Origin: Thermoactinomyces sp. DSM 45891
GTDB taxonomy: Bacteria > Bacillota > Bacilli > Thermoactinomycetales > Thermoactinomycetaceae
Direction of reading: 5' to 3'
Assembly (NCBI RefSeq): GCF_900119485.1
Contig: NZ_FPJZ01000002.1
Location: forward strand, 7,697 to 71,696
DNA length: 64,000 bases
Below the pieces are notes generated by a model. That model did not search any database and had not been told where the DNA came from. It saw nothing but the letters and a program-made list of their open reading frames with translations. Below are positions 55,385 through 64,000 of the stretch, piece by piece. The translations under genes were made by a program, and so were the position numbers. Each line of letters opens with the position of its first letter. The stretch's first letter is position 1.

Positions 55385-56488
55385 TTATTTCCCCTCCTTC
55401 GCCAAGTACTCTTGTTTCTGTTTTTCTAAATGAGCTGGCGTTGTTTCGTATACAGTATCAATCAAGTTTGGAATCGTCATCTTCTCGTATTGATCTGCTT
55501 TCTTAATTGCCTCTGCTACAGCTGCTTTCGTTTCTTCAATCACTTTATTTTCGTCTTCTTCTGTCCAAAGATTTTTGCTCTCTAGGTACTTACGGAAACG
55601 AATGAGTGGCTCGTTTTCCTCATAACCAGGTGATTCATCTTTAATCCGATAACGAGTTGGGTCATCCCCTGACATCGAGTGAGGTCCAAGGCGATAACAA
55701 AGAGTCTCGATCAAAGTAGGTTCCCCGTTTAGAGCACGTTCTCTCGCATCCTTCACTGCTGCATATACTGCAAGAACGTCCATTCCATCCACTTGAACAC
55801 TACGAATCCCTGCCGCTAAGCCTTTTTGAGCAATGGTTTTCGCAACGGTTTGTTTGGATACCGGAGTTGAAATCGCATAACGGTTATTTTGAACAATAAA
55901 TACAGCCGGGAGCTTAAATACACCAGCAAAGTTCATCGCTTCATAGAAGTCACCTTGTGAACTTCCACCATCACCGGTATATGTGATTGCAATACGTTTC
56001 TCGCCACGTCGTTTAAATGCCATTGCCACACCTGAAGTTTGGACATACTGTGCACCAATGATGATTTGCGGCATTAAAACGTTTACATCTTCCGGAATCT
56101 GTCCACCGTGTTGGTGACCTCGTGACCAAAGGAATCCTTGGTACATCGGATAACCATGGAAATGAAGTTGTGGAATATCACGGTATCCTGGTAGGATAAA
56201 GTCTTCTTTTTCCAATGCAAATTGGCTTCCGATCATAGAAGCTTCTTGCCCGGATACTGGAGCGTAGAAACCTAAACGCCCTTGACGTGCCAAGCCAACT
56301 GCACGTTGGTCCCATACACGTGTATATACCATACGGCGCATTAGTTCACGTAATTGATCATCGCTCAATTCAGGAAGATTCGCTTCGTTTACCTTTCCAT
56401 CTGGAGAAAGTACTTGAAACGCTTGCATTTCTTGAATTTGCAATTCAGCCCCTGCAAGACCGCCTCCACTTTTCGTGGTTTTTGCCAT
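55385..56488 (-). CDS. pdhA: Pyruvate dehydrogenase E1 alpha subunit
   Basis: This 367-residue protein has the thiamine diphosphate motif GDGGSSQGDFYEAMNFAGVFKLPAVF split by natural spacing (GDG to the conserved Asn) and the phosphorylation-loop-like YRLGPHSMSGDDPTRYR. It acts with PdhB in the cytosolic multienzyme complex. ATG 56488 (GAGGTGAT six bases upstream) is preferred to the ATG at 56518. It is the first gene of the operon. Confidence 0.97.
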   Translation of the reverse strand: MAKTTKSGGGLAGAELQIQEMQAFQVLSPDGKVNEANLPELSDDQLRELMRRMVYTRVWDQRAVGLARQGRLGFYAPVSGQEASMIGSQFALEKEDFILPGYRDIPQLHFHGYPMYQGFLWSRGHQHGGQIPEDVNVLMPQIIIGAQYVQTSGVAMAFKRRGEKRIAITYTGDGGSSQGDFYEAMNFAGVFKLPAVFIVQNNRYAISTPVSKQTVAKTIAQKGLAAGIRSVQVDGMDVLAVYAAVKDARERALNGEPTLIETLCYRLGPHSMSGDDPTRYRIKDESPGYEENEPLIRFRKYLESKNLWTEEDENKVIEETKAAVAEAIKKADQYEKMTIPNLIDTVYETTPAHLEKQKQEYLAKEGK

Positions 56489-56948
56489 TTGTATCACCTC
56501 ATAGTTTCTTTGTAGCACTGTTATAGTAAAATGATTACTCTGTAGTATAACAGATGTGAAAATACCTATAATGAGTCTGTATTCAGTACACTTTTATATG
56601 TACTACAATTATTTATAAACCAATAATACACCAAGTAAAAGGATTGTCAATGAATCCACTTATGGTTATCTTTTGCAGGCAGTGGGTTTCTCATGAATCG
56701 AGTGGGATTCGGTTATTGTAAAACCAGATATTGGATGATGTATAGACCAAGGCATGTATCTATCCACAGCTCAAATAATAAAGCTTTACCACAGTCCTCC
56801 ACATCCCTATAAGACTTATTAGTGGATAATCTTTCCTCATAGGACATTTTTATACGATTTTTGTATGGAAATCCTACATCACTATAGCTATTCAACATCC
56901 CTACATAGATCATGTATAATAAACACGTAGAAAAGAGGTAGAAAAATC
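56489..56948. other. Divergent intergenic region pdhA / ytqA
   Basis: About 460 bases without a supported gene, AT-rich, holding the divergent promoters. An AGTACA-N8-TGTACT dyad lies at 56585-56604, about 100 bases before pdhA, a possible operator. The 66-codon frame on the minus strand at 56713-56913 has no RBS or family features and I do not call it. Confidence 0.5.
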
Positions 56949-57923
56949 ATGGCTCAATCAATGAAACACAATCAGCTTACTCCTCTCATGTGGGGAGAAA
57001 AGCGTTATCATACTTGGAACTCTCATTTAAGACAAGTACATGGACAGAAGATTTTTAAGGTGGCTTTAGACGGTGGATTTACCTGTCCGAATCGGGATGG
57101 AGAGATCACTACAGGAGGCTGTACTTTTTGTAGTGCACGTGGATCAGGGGATTTTGCTGGAAACCGCAGAGATGATCTAGTAAAACAATTTCAGGATGTA
57201 AAGAAAAAGATGCACGATAAGTGGCCTGATGCGAAATATATCGGTTATTTTCAAGCATTTAGTAACACGTATGCACCTGTAGAAGAACTACGTGAGATGT
57301 ACGAGACTGTTTTGGAACAAGAGGGAGTTGTGGGCCTCTCCATCGCTACTCGTCCGGATTGTTTACCAGATGACGTTGTCGAATATCTTGCAGAACTAAA
57401 TCAACGCACCTATCTCTGGGTAGAGCTGGGACTGCAAACGATGCACGAAGAGACGGCAGATTTAATTAATCGCGCTCATGACTTCCAGTGCTTCTTAGAT
57501 GGAGTAGAAAAACTGCGTAAACACGGTATTCGAACCTGTGTACATATCATTCATGGGCTACCGGGCGAAACACGCGAAATGATGCTACAGACGGTTGAAG
57601 CTTGTGCGAAGATGGATGTCCAAGGGATCAAGATTCACTTATTACACCTTCTACGCAATACCCCTATGATGAAGCAATACGAACAAGGATTGATCCAGTT
57701 CATGTCTAAGAAAGATTACGTACAATTAGTCGTAGATTCGTTGGAGATTCTCCCCCCTGATATCTCCATACATCGCATTACAGGGGACGGACCACCTGAT
57801 CAATTGATCGGGCCTATGTGGAGCATGAAGAAATGGGAGGTACTAAACGAGATCGATGCTGAACTAACACACCGAGATACGTGGCAAGGAAAGTACGCTA
57901 AACCTCGTTTAGCCGAATCATGA
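56949..57923 (+). CDS. ytqA: YtqA-like radical SAM enzyme
   Basis: This 324-residue radical SAM protein of the TIGR01212/YtqA family has its cluster cysteines in FTCPNRDGEITTGGCTFCSARG. Further family marks are YFQAFSNTYAPVEELREMYE and WVELGLQTMHEETADLINR. In Bacillus subtilis YtqA and its neighbour YtqB act in an alternative route to the mnm5s2U modification of the tRNA wobble base. The stop codon overlaps the start of ytqB by four bases (ATGA), so they are translated together. Confidence 0.93.
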   Translation: MAQSMKHNQLTPLMWGEKRYHTWNSHLRQVHGQKIFKVALDGGFTCPNRDGEITTGGCTFCSARGSGDFAGNRRDDLVKQFQDVKKKMHDKWPDAKYIGYFQAFSNTYAPVEELREMYETVLEQEGVVGLSIATRPDCLPDDVVEYLAELNQRTYLWVELGLQTMHEETADLINRAHDFQCFLDGVEKLRKHGIRTCVHIIHGLPGETREMMLQTVEACAKMDVQGIKIHLLHLLRNTPMMKQYEQGLIQFMSKKDYVQLVVDSLEILPPDISIHRITGDGPPDQLIGPMWSMKKWEVLNEIDAELTHRDTWQGKYAKPRLAES

Positions 57924-58501
57924 TGAAAACTTTATCCACCTTACAAAGTGCCAAACACTACATCAAACAAGCCATTCAAGAGCAGTCTCATCCAATTGCC
58001 ATAGATGCTACTTTAGGAAATGGTTATGACACGATTTTCCTTGCCCAAGAAGTTGGCGCACAAGGCCTGGTCTTCGGCTTTGACATCCAGTCACTGGCCA
58101 TTGAAAAAACATCACAACGTCTCCAGCAAAAAGGGGTTCTCGAACGAGCAACCCTCTTTCATGCAGGGCACGAATGTTGGGAAGCCTTTATTCCTCATAA
58201 ATATAAAAATCAAATTAACGCAGTCATGTTTAATTTGGGCTACTTGCCACACGGCGATGAAACCATCATTACTCGTCCTGCAACAACCCTTCAAGCCATG
58301 AGGTACGCCTGTCAGTGGCTCGCTCCTAGAGGCATTATCACCATCGCCCTCTATGTTGGACATGAGGGGGGAAAAGATGAAGTGGATCACGTAATCAGCC
58401 TTGCTTCCAAATTACCCTCGAACCAATTCCAAGTTACATGGACACAGACGCTAAACCGAAGCAGTGCACCCTCTTTAATTGTGATTGAAAAAATTAAGTA
58501 A
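57920..58501 (+). CDS. ytqB: YtqB/MnmM-like tRNA methyltransferase
   Basis: This 193-residue class I SAM-dependent methyltransferase has the SAM-binding motif AIDATLGNGYDTIFLAQ and the FNLGYLPHGDE catalytic-type motif characteristic of this family. YtqB (MnmM) adds the methyl group in the last step of mnm5s2U formation. Length and neighbour agree with this role. Confidence 0.92.
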   Translation: MMKTLSTLQSAKHYIKQAIQEQSHPIAIDATLGNGYDTIFLAQEVGAQGLVFGFDIQSLAIEKTSQRLQQKGVLERATLFHAGHECWEAFIPHKYKNQINAVMFNLGYLPHGDETIITRPATTLQAMRYACQWLAPRGIITIALYVGHEGGKDEVDHVISLASKLPSNQFQVTWTQTLNRSSAPSLIVIEKIK

Positions 58502-58640
58502 ACATTGGAAAAATACCAAAATGAAGGAGGAAAATAGAGGGTGAATTGCACATAAATATCTTTCTTAATTTTCTATAAAAAGATATAATTATGTTAGTGG
58601 GTGTTTTATAATCAACCAATGAAGGATAGGTGGCCACCGT

Positions 58641-59072
58641 ATGGGAACTAAGTTAATCTCTTATATTATGTTAGATGGAAACGCTAGAGAAGCGATTGAT
58701 TTCTATCAAAAAGCACTCGATGCTGAGCTATACGGAATCCAAACCTTCAGTGAAATGCCAGACTGCCCAGAGTTTACAATACCAGATGCGGCAAAAGAGC
58801 TTATCTCTCATGCAATGATCAAGGTCGGAGATTCAGAGTTAATGTTCTCTGACGCCTTTCCAGGGCATGCTATGGAACAAGGAAACCAAGTTCAGATCTG
58901 CATCTCTTCCGCAGAAATTGCCCAATCGCAGAAATTTTTTGATGCCCTCCAAGAAGGCGGAACCGTCATCATGCCGCTAGCAGAAACATTTTTTAGCCCT
59001 GCCTACGGAATGGTTACAGATAAATTCGGAGTCACCTTTCAGCTTTATACCGAAGGAAAAGAAGGGTGTTAG
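58641..59072 (+). CDS. VOC-family (PhnB-like) protein
   Basis: This 143-residue vicinal-oxygen-chelate protein of the PhnB/YjdN type has YIMLDGNAREAIDFYQKALDA at the start, MFSDAFPG in the middle and PAYGMVTDKFGVTFQLY at the end. Members form beta-alpha-beta-beta-beta dimers, often with a metal; the function of this branch is unknown. RBS AGGTGG. Confidence 0.88.
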   Translation: MGTKLISYIMLDGNAREAIDFYQKALDAELYGIQTFSEMPDCPEFTIPDAAKELISHAMIKVGDSELMFSDAFPGHAMEQGNQVQICISSAEIAQSQKFFDALQEGGTVIMPLAETFFSPAYGMVTDKFGVTFQLYTEGKEGC

Positions 59073-59129
59073 AGCTTGGATCCACCCTATCGTGCCTACT
59101 AGATATCTCATAAGTACTCAGTTATCACA

Positions 59130-59153
59130 CGAGCAAACATACTTGTCTGCTCG
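59130..59153 (+). terminator. Terminator after the VOC gene
   Basis: CGAGCA and TGCTCG pair around a 12-base loop, followed by TTATTTCTC. Confidence 0.55.
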
Positions 59154-59203
59154 TTATTTCTCGTACCAATAGGCATTATTGGATTATAGCTCATCAGCAT
59201 TCT

Positions 59204-60031
59204 TCACAACCCTGAATTCCCACTCTTCCCCTCATCCATCTTTTTCACCACTTTGGTTACCATCTTCCTCGGCATAAGCTGCACCGAACGAGCCAACAAT
59301 CGATTCTTCACTCCTGGAATAATCAACGGCTTATCCTGTTCATCTAAAAATCGACGAAAAGCAAACTCAGCAATGTTTTGCGCGCTCATCGGAACTTCGC
59401 TCAGCCATGTCGGAACTTCCTCACGTGTACTCCATTTGACTTGAGATAGCTCAGGACCCGCACATAACGTATTCACCCTCACCCCGTAATCCTTCATCTC
59501 ATTATCAAGCGCTTGGCCGAATGCCAGAATAAATGCATTGGTTGCATGAAACACAGCTAATTTCGGGCGTGGTTGAAAAGCGGCTGTAGATGCCACCTGC
59601 AAAATTCGGCCATATCGTCTCTCAGCCATTTGCTTTATAAATAGCTTTGTTATCGCAGTAAAAGTAGCTATATGAACTTGAATCATTTCCAGTTCTTGAG
59701 CAAGCTCCGTCTCTAAAAAAGACCCAGATAACTGAAAATCAGCGTAGTTAATCATAAGGTGAATGGGAGTTTGCCGCTCCATCGTCCATTCGTAAATTTG
59801 CTCTGCTGCATCAGAATCGGTTAAGTTTTGTGAAAACGTTTCAATATGTACCTTATACTTCTTCATCCATTCGGAGGAAGTCTGTTTTAATTCAGATGAG
59901 TCTGCATCCACTAAAACAAGATCATAGCCGTTCATGGCAAACAATCGTCCAAGCTCGTATCCAATACCCGATGTCGCACAGGTAATTAGCACAGTTTCTC
60001 TTTTTTTCTCTCTCAACCTCTTACACCTCAC
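59204..60031 (-). CDS. Degenerate short-chain dehydrogenase-like protein
   Basis: This 275-residue protein has the SDR fold (VLITCATSGIGYELGRLFAMNGYDLVLVDAD at the start, in natural spacing) and the size of the DltE/YqjQ-like group. The key motifs are altered. The TGxxxGIG loop reads TCATSGIG and NNAG reads NYAD. The active-site Tyr-x-x-x-Lys reads Phe-His-Ala-Thr-Asn (LAVFHATNAF), so both catalytic residues are gone, although Ser in VASTAAF remains. It probably no longer reduces or oxidises by the normal mechanism and may bind a nucleotide or a partner. The frame opens at 60031; a later start near the VLITCATSGIG segment is possible. Confidence 0.82.
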   Translation of the reverse strand: MRCKRLREKKRETVLITCATSGIGYELGRLFAMNGYDLVLVDADSSELKQTSSEWMKKYKVHIETFSQNLTDSDAAEQIYEWTMERQTPIHLMINYADFQLSGSFLETELAQELEMIQVHIATFTAITKLFIKQMAERRYGRILQVASTAAFQPRPKLAVFHATNAFILAFGQALDNEMKDYGVRVNTLCAGPELSQVKWSTREEVPTWLSEVPMSAQNIAEFAFRRFLDEQDKPLIIPGVKNRLLARSVQLMPRKMVTKVVKKMDEGKSGNSGL

Positions 60032-60137
60032 CCATCTATCGATCGATCATTCTTCCTATTATTATACTCACTCTAAACAAAAACACCTCCCAGAAGACTA
60101 GGAGATGTTTTTGCGTTATCTCATAACCACGAGACAA

Positions 60138-60533
60138 CTATCTGTTTTTCTTTTGCTTTGCAGTAAGTGCCGAAAGACGCTCTTCACTGCTCTTCATCCA
60201 CTTTTTCATCATGTCTTCAAAGTTCTCAGGGCTTTTCGCACGACCACCACCACGGCGATCTCCTCCCCCACGACGTTCGCGAGGAGGGCGTTGCTCTTCT
60301 TGAAGGGCTTTGATGGAAAGAGAGATCTTACCTGCAGGATCAATGGAAAGGACTTTCACTTTCACAGTTGCTCCCACTTGAAGTTCATCTTCAACTTTCT
60401 CAACATATTTGCTGGAAACTTGAGAGATATGAACAAGTCCGGTTTCCCCAGATTCTAGTTTAATGAAGGCTCCAAAGGGTTTTGTCGAAATAACTTCTCC
60501 AGATACGATGGCCCCTTCTTTTAATTCACTCAT
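60138..60533 (-). CDS. S1 RNA-binding domain protein (YugI/CvfD-like)
   Basis: This 131-residue protein has one S1 domain (residues 5-75: GAIVSGEVISTKPFGAFIKL, then GLVHISQVSSKYV) and a basic Arg/Gly-rich tail (RRGGGDRRGGGRAK) that should bind RNA. The general stress protein 13/YugI and CvfD group in Firmicutes has this layout and associates with ribosomes or mRNA. ATG 60533 follows GGGAGTG; the open frame upstream to 60596 has no RBS. Confidence 0.9.
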   Translation of the reverse strand: MSELKEGAIVSGEVISTKPFGAFIKLESGETGLVHISQVSSKYVEKVEDELQVGATVKVKVLSIDPAGKISLSIKALQEEQRPPRERRGGGDRRGGGRAKSPENFEDMMKKWMKSSEERLSALTAKQKKNR

Positions 60534-60693
60534 TGTAACACTCCCGCAATGAAATTCATTCTGTACGAACATATCATTATTTTCAACCTTTGTCAACGCT
60601 ACAACTGCACGGAATAGAATGATTACAAAATTTCTATCAATATAGAATTGCGAAAATAGAAGTGAAATGGAAATTAATATTCCATCCTAACCC

Positions 60694-60735
60694 TATATAT
60701 GTTATACTTTTTACCAAAGTGTTATAACATATATA
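60694..60735 (+). promoter_or_regulatory. CcpN-type dyad in the pckA promoter
   Basis: TATATATGTTATA (60694-60706) and TATAACATATATA (60723-60735) form a perfect 13-bp dyad. The segment TATGTTATACT (60698-60708) fits the CcpN consensus TRTGHYATAYW, and the second arm overlaps the probable -35 region of a promoter with TATAAT at 60748-60753. CcpN represses pckA and gapB on glycolytic carbon in Bacillus subtilis. Confidence 0.7.
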
Positions 60736-60782
60736 TAAATTCATTTATATAATATAGACAATAAATCAAAAAGGTGGATGGA

Positions 60783-62363
60783 ATGAGCATGACGATTCGT
60801 TCGATTACATCAAATCATTATGAGCTTCGTGGAAAACTTCATCTAAATTTACCAGTAGCAGAATTAGTAGAACAAGCACTTAATAGACGGGAAGCTATTT
60901 TATCTTCCAATGGAGCCTTGGTCGCAACAACGGGGGAATTTACAGGGCGTTCTCCTAAAGACAAGTATATAGTGGATGAAGATTGTGTAAGCGATTCCAT
61001 CGACTGGGGATCTGTCAATCAAGCACTCAAACCAGAAGCATTCCATAAGATTTATAAACGTGTTCAAGATTACTTGAAAGAGAAAGAACTCTTTATTTTT
61101 GATGGATTTGCTGGTGCAGATTCCACATACCAACTTCCAATCCGTGTTATTAATGAATATGCTTGGCATAACTTATTTGTGCATCAATTATTCATTCGTC
61201 CAACAGAACAAGAACTACATACTCACAAACCAGAATTTACCGTAATCTGCGTCCCTAACTTTGTCGTAGATCCTCAAATAGATGGAGTTCGCTCTAAAAC
61301 ATTGATTGCGCTTAGCTTTGAACAAAAAGTGATCATCATTGCCGGCACACAGTATGCTGGGGAAATGAAAAAATCCATCTTTAGTGTTATGAATTATCTC
61401 CTTCCCGCACAAGGGGTTATGCCGATGCATTGTTCGGCAAACGTAGGGGGCGATCAGGATGTTGCCCTATTTTTTGGCCTATCTGGTACAGGAAAAACAA
61501 CTTTGTCTGCAGATCCGAAGCGCCAGTTAATCGGGGATGATGAACACGGTTGGACAAACCAAGGAGTTTTCAACTTTGAAGGTGGCTGTTATGCAAAGTG
61601 TATCGGGCTTAGTCAGGAAAAAGAACCACAAATTTGGCAAGCGATCCGCTTTGGTTCTGTATTAGAAAATGTTTCATTAGATTCCAAAAGAACTCCCGAT
61701 TATGATAATTCTATTCTTACTGAAAACACACGTGCCGCCTATCCAATCGATTCGATTCCTGGGGCTGTTATTCCAAGTGTAGCAGGGCATCCTAGTGTCA
61801 TTTTATTCCTAACCGCCGATGCTTTTGGCGTACTACCTCCTATCTCTAAGCTAAACAAAGAGCAAGCGATGTATCATTTTTTATCAGGCTACACAAGCAA
61901 GCTAGCTGGTACAGAGCGAGGCGTGACAGAACCTGAGGCTACTTTCTCCACTTGCTTTGGCGCACCTTTTTTACCACGTCCTGCGCATGTCTACGCAGAG
62001 TTACTAGGTGAGAAAATTGAAAAACATAATGCACAAGTTTTTCTCGTTAACACAGGCTGGTCAGGTGGCTCTTATGGGGTAGGGAAACGAATGAACCTTG
62101 CCTATACACGCGCAATGGTAACCGCAGCCATAAACGGTACCCTGTCCAATGTTGATTATGTAACCGAAAAGGTGTTTGGCCTCTCCATTCCAACAACATG
62201 TCCAGACGTTCCAAGTAATATCTTGAACCCGCTCACAACATGGGCAGAGCCTAAAGAATATTATGAAACAGCAAAGGATCTAGCAAGTCGTTTTCATCAA
62301 AACTTTACTAAGTTCACTGGTGTAGCAGATAACATTCGATCGGCTGGCCCACGAAATAAATAG
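60783..62363 (+). CDS. pckA: Phosphoenolpyruvate carboxykinase (ATP)
   Basis: This 526-residue gluconeogenic enzyme makes phosphoenolpyruvate and CO2 from oxaloacetate and ATP. Visible marks are TGEFTGRSPKDKYIV, the metal and substrate region MPMHCSANVG, the P-loop GLSGTGKTTLS and LIGDDEHGW. The length is normal. ATG 60783, six bases after AGGTGG, is preferred to the GTG at 60774. The promoter carries a CcpN-type dyad. Confidence 0.97.
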   Translation: MSMTIRSITSNHYELRGKLHLNLPVAELVEQALNRREAILSSNGALVATTGEFTGRSPKDKYIVDEDCVSDSIDWGSVNQALKPEAFHKIYKRVQDYLKEKELFIFDGFAGADSTYQLPIRVINEYAWHNLFVHQLFIRPTEQELHTHKPEFTVICVPNFVVDPQIDGVRSKTLIALSFEQKVIIIAGTQYAGEMKKSIFSVMNYLLPAQGVMPMHCSANVGGDQDVALFFGLSGTGKTTLSADPKRQLIGDDEHGWTNQGVFNFEGGCYAKCIGLSQEKEPQIWQAIRFGSVLENVSLDSKRTPDYDNSILTENTRAAYPIDSIPGAVIPSVAGHPSVILFLTADAFGVLPPISKLNKEQAMYHFLSGYTSKLAGTERGVTEPEATFSTCFGAPFLPRPAHVYAELLGEKIEKHNAQVFLVNTGWSGGSYGVGKRMNLAYTRAMVTAAINGTLSNVDYVTEKVFGLSIPTTCPDVPSNILNPLTTWAEPKEYYETAKDLASRFHQNFTKFTGVADNIRSAGPRNK

Positions 62364-62386
62364 AGATGGTTCATATTCCATACACT

Positions 62387-62417
62387 AAAACCTGACAGTA
62401 CCTTTGTCAGGTTTTTT
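62387..62417 (+). terminator. Terminator after pckA
   Basis: AACCTGACA (62389-62397) pairs with TGTCAGGTT (62405-62413) and is followed by a T run. Confidence 0.88.
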
Positions 62418-62506
62418 ATGTTACCATCGTACGGATGAGATAATTTGATAAAGAGTTATTTATAAATGGTAAATGGATCGTTACTATGGAAAGGATCGAC
62501 ACAGCT

Positions 62507-63145
62507 ATGAATCGACCGGTATTAATTGGTGTCGCAGGGGGCACTGGTTCAGGTAAGACCACCGTTGCGCGAAAACTCGTAGAGGAATTCTCTGATTCGG
62601 TCTTGTTAATGGAGCAAGACTCCTATTATGCAGACCAAGCTCACCTGACCATGGAAGAGCGAACCAAGATTAATTACGATCATCCGTTAGCTTTTGATAA
62701 TAACCTACTGGTCGAACACCTACAGCAACTAATGGATTATCAATCTGTTCAGATGCCAATCTATGATTATACAGCATCCACCCGTTCAAACGCGTACAAA
62801 CAAGTCGAACCCAAACACGTTATTATCGTGGAGGGAATCTTGATTCTTGAGGATAAGGGTTTACGGGATCTTCTTGATATTAAAGTATTCGTCGATACAG
62901 ATGCTGATGTACGCATTTTACGTCGCATCGAGCGTGATACAAAAGAACGCGGCCGTACGTTGGAATCTGTTATTCAACAATATCTACAAGTGGTTCGTCC
63001 CATGCATATGCAATTTGTCGAACCAAGTAAACGATATGCTGACATTATCTTGCCTGAAGGCGGGAAAAATGTAGTAGCTCTTAATCTCTTAATGAATCAA
63101 ATTCGTATGTATCTACAAGAATTGGATTCATGTAACCAATTCTAA
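62507..63145 (+). CDS. udk: Uridine kinase
   Basis: This 212-residue P-loop kinase (LIGVAGGTGSGKTTVARKL) phosphorylates uridine and cytidine in pyrimidine salvage. Other marks are MEQDSYYADQ, NYDHPLAFDN and IVEGILILED. Homologues start next to the P-loop, so ATG 62507 is preferred; the in-frame ATG at 62486 would add seven residues and the RBS evidence (AAAGGA) is not decisive. Confidence 0.93.
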   Translation: MNRPVLIGVAGGTGSGKTTVARKLVEEFSDSVLLMEQDSYYADQAHLTMEERTKINYDHPLAFDNNLLVEHLQQLMDYQSVQMPIYDYTASTRSNAYKQVEPKHVIIVEGILILEDKGLRDLLDIKVFVDTDADVRILRRIERDTKERGRTLESVIQQYLQVVRPMHMQFVEPSKRYADIILPEGGKNVVALNLLMNQIRMYLQELDSCNQF

Positions 63146-63172
63146 CACCTAAATTCGAAGGAGATATTCACC

Positions 63173-63943
63173 ATGTCCACCGTAATCGAGTCAACATCTA
63201 TCCAAACGGTACGCGATCAACTATTAAAGCATCCCATCTATGAAGCGATGACCTCTCCAGACAGAGTCCGTATCTTTATGAAACACCATGTATTTGCAGT
63301 CTGGGATTTTATGAGTCTAGCTAAACGATTGCAGAACTCACTCACAACCACTACATTACCGTGGGTTCCCAGTCCAAATGCACATTATGCTCGCTTTATC
63401 AATGAAATCGTTTTGGGAGAAGAGACGGATGAAGATGGACAAGGAGGATATGCCAGTCATTTCGAGCTATATGTAGAAGCAATGAAAGAGGTTCAAGCTG
63501 ATACTACATGGATGGAATCATATCTTCAAGATCTGGAAGCAGGGAAAGATCCGATTGAGGTCTTGCAAAACAGTTCTCTTCCACCCACGATTGTTCAATT
63601 TGTAACATACAGCTTAAACTTAGCATTTTCAGCACAGTCGCATGAAGTCACTTCCGCCTTTTTCTTTGGACGTGAAGATCTAATACCAGAGATGTTTACC
63701 CAACTTCTTTCTGAACTAGACCATCACGACCAATCGACGGAGCGGATTCGTTACTATCTCAATCGTCATATCGAGCTAGATGGAGATACGCACGGTCCAC
63801 TAGCTGAAAAGCTTCTACATTCTCTCTGCGAATCTGATTCAGAGAAATGGAGGCAAGCTGAGCAAGTGGCTCTCCGATCTCTACAATTACGAAGCCAACT
63901 CTGGGATGGTGTGTTAGCAGAGATTGAAGAAAAAGGATTATAG
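63173..63943 (+). CDS. DUF3050 protein, heme-oxygenase-like fold
   Basis: This 256-residue, mostly helical protein has MKHHVFAVWDFMSLAKRLQ near residue 40, NEIVLGEETDED near 85, and the late RHIELDGDTHGPLA motif. These His/Glu/Asp sites are typical of DUF3050 and the wider heme-oxygenase-like family, in which several members are di-iron oxygenases. No reaction is known for this branch. It lies 28 bp after udk with a strong RBS (GAAGGAGAT). Confidence 0.82.
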   Translation: MSTVIESTSIQTVRDQLLKHPIYEAMTSPDRVRIFMKHHVFAVWDFMSLAKRLQNSLTTTTLPWVPSPNAHYARFINEIVLGEETDEDGQGGYASHFELYVEAMKEVQADTTWMESYLQDLEAGKDPIEVLQNSSLPPTIVQFVTYSLNLAFSAQSHEVTSAFFFGREDLIPEMFTQLLSELDHHDQSTERIRYYLNRHIELDGDTHGPLAEKLLHSLCESDSEKWRQAEQVALRSLQLRSQLWDGVLAEIEEKGL

Positions 63944-63949
63944 CATATG

Positions 63950-63987
63950 AAAAACACCTTTGATTCAGCAGAATCAAAGGTGTTTTT
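63950..63987 (+). terminator. Terminator after the DUF3050 gene
   Basis: AAAAACACCTTTGATTC (63950-63966) pairs perfectly with GAATCAAAGGTGTTTTT (63971-63987). Confidence 0.9.
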
Positions 63988-64000
63988 ATCTAAACGGTCC

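Noticed and set aside
56713..56913. 66-codon minus-strand ORF between pdhA and ytqA
   Set aside because: No RBS, no family pattern, and it lies over the divergent promoter region.

Overview
The window looks like low-GC Gram-positive chromosome of the order Bacillales. Supporting signs are AGGAGG-type ribosome binding sites, bacilliredoxin, DUF1128, DUF309 and HesB-like small proteins, a YtqA/YtqB pair, a CcpN-type dyad at pckA, DinR/LexA boxes, and a collagen-like protein of the spore-surface type. I cannot name the genus. A family outside the classical Bacillus species, such as Thermoactinomycetaceae, is only a guess.

About 35 kb (1309-36603, all minus strand, transcribed from right to left) is one nonribosomal peptide/polyketide gene cluster. 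In transcription order it encodes a membrane fatty-acid-hydroxylase-like protein; an NRPS C-A-T-E whose pocket code matches Asn; a class I/II aminotransferase; a hybrid C-A-T-KS-(dead AT)-KR-T; a truncated-C-A-T-TE; a C-A-T-C-A-T with a GNAT domain inserted in its second A domain; a C-A-T-C; SbnA, SbnB and SbnI homologues that would make 2,3-diaminopropionate from serine; and a fusion of an S12 serine peptidase with an ABC exporter. An acylating start module for D-Asn plus a ClbP/XcnG/ZmaM-type peptidase is the signature of the N-acyl-D-Asn prodrug strategy known from zwittermicin, xenocoumacin, amicoumacin and colibactin. The product therefore probably leaves the cell as an acyl-D-Asn prodrug and is cut on export. 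The module order and the GNAT-interrupted A domain match no pathway I can name.

The cluster is headed by a probable quorum-sensing cassette: a PlcR-like HTH/TPR regulator (37130-38020) and, just downstream, a previously uncalled 29-residue ORF (36741-36830) with an export-type N-terminus and a C-terminus ending TLPFQH, close to the PapR signal of the Bacillus cereus group (LPFEF type). A 12-bp perfect dyad (36683-36716) lies between this peptide gene and the biosynthetic operon. A 400-bp non-coding, strongly structured and GC-richer spacer (19082-19481) interrupts the operon between two NRPS genes.

The right part (38 kb onward) is mostly core genome: a lipoprotein, bacilliredoxin, an IclR regulator divergent from aconitase with matching operator-like dyads, thiol peroxidase, small conserved proteins, a tRNA-Pro, an SOS-box YolD-like gene, an MFS transporter with a 5' frameshift, the pyruvate dehydrogenase operon (pdhA-pdhB-pdhC-lpd), the ytqA-ytqB tRNA-modification pair, a degenerate short-chain dehydrogenase, an S1-domain protein, pckA, udk and a DUF3050 protein. 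The left edge holds the 3' part of a collagen-like gene and a RimJ/RimL-type acetyltransferase.

No CRISPR array, rRNA, transposase gene or phage genes were seen. No phosphopantetheinyl transferase, MbtH protein or trans-acting acyltransferase lies in the window, so these would have to come from elsewhere.
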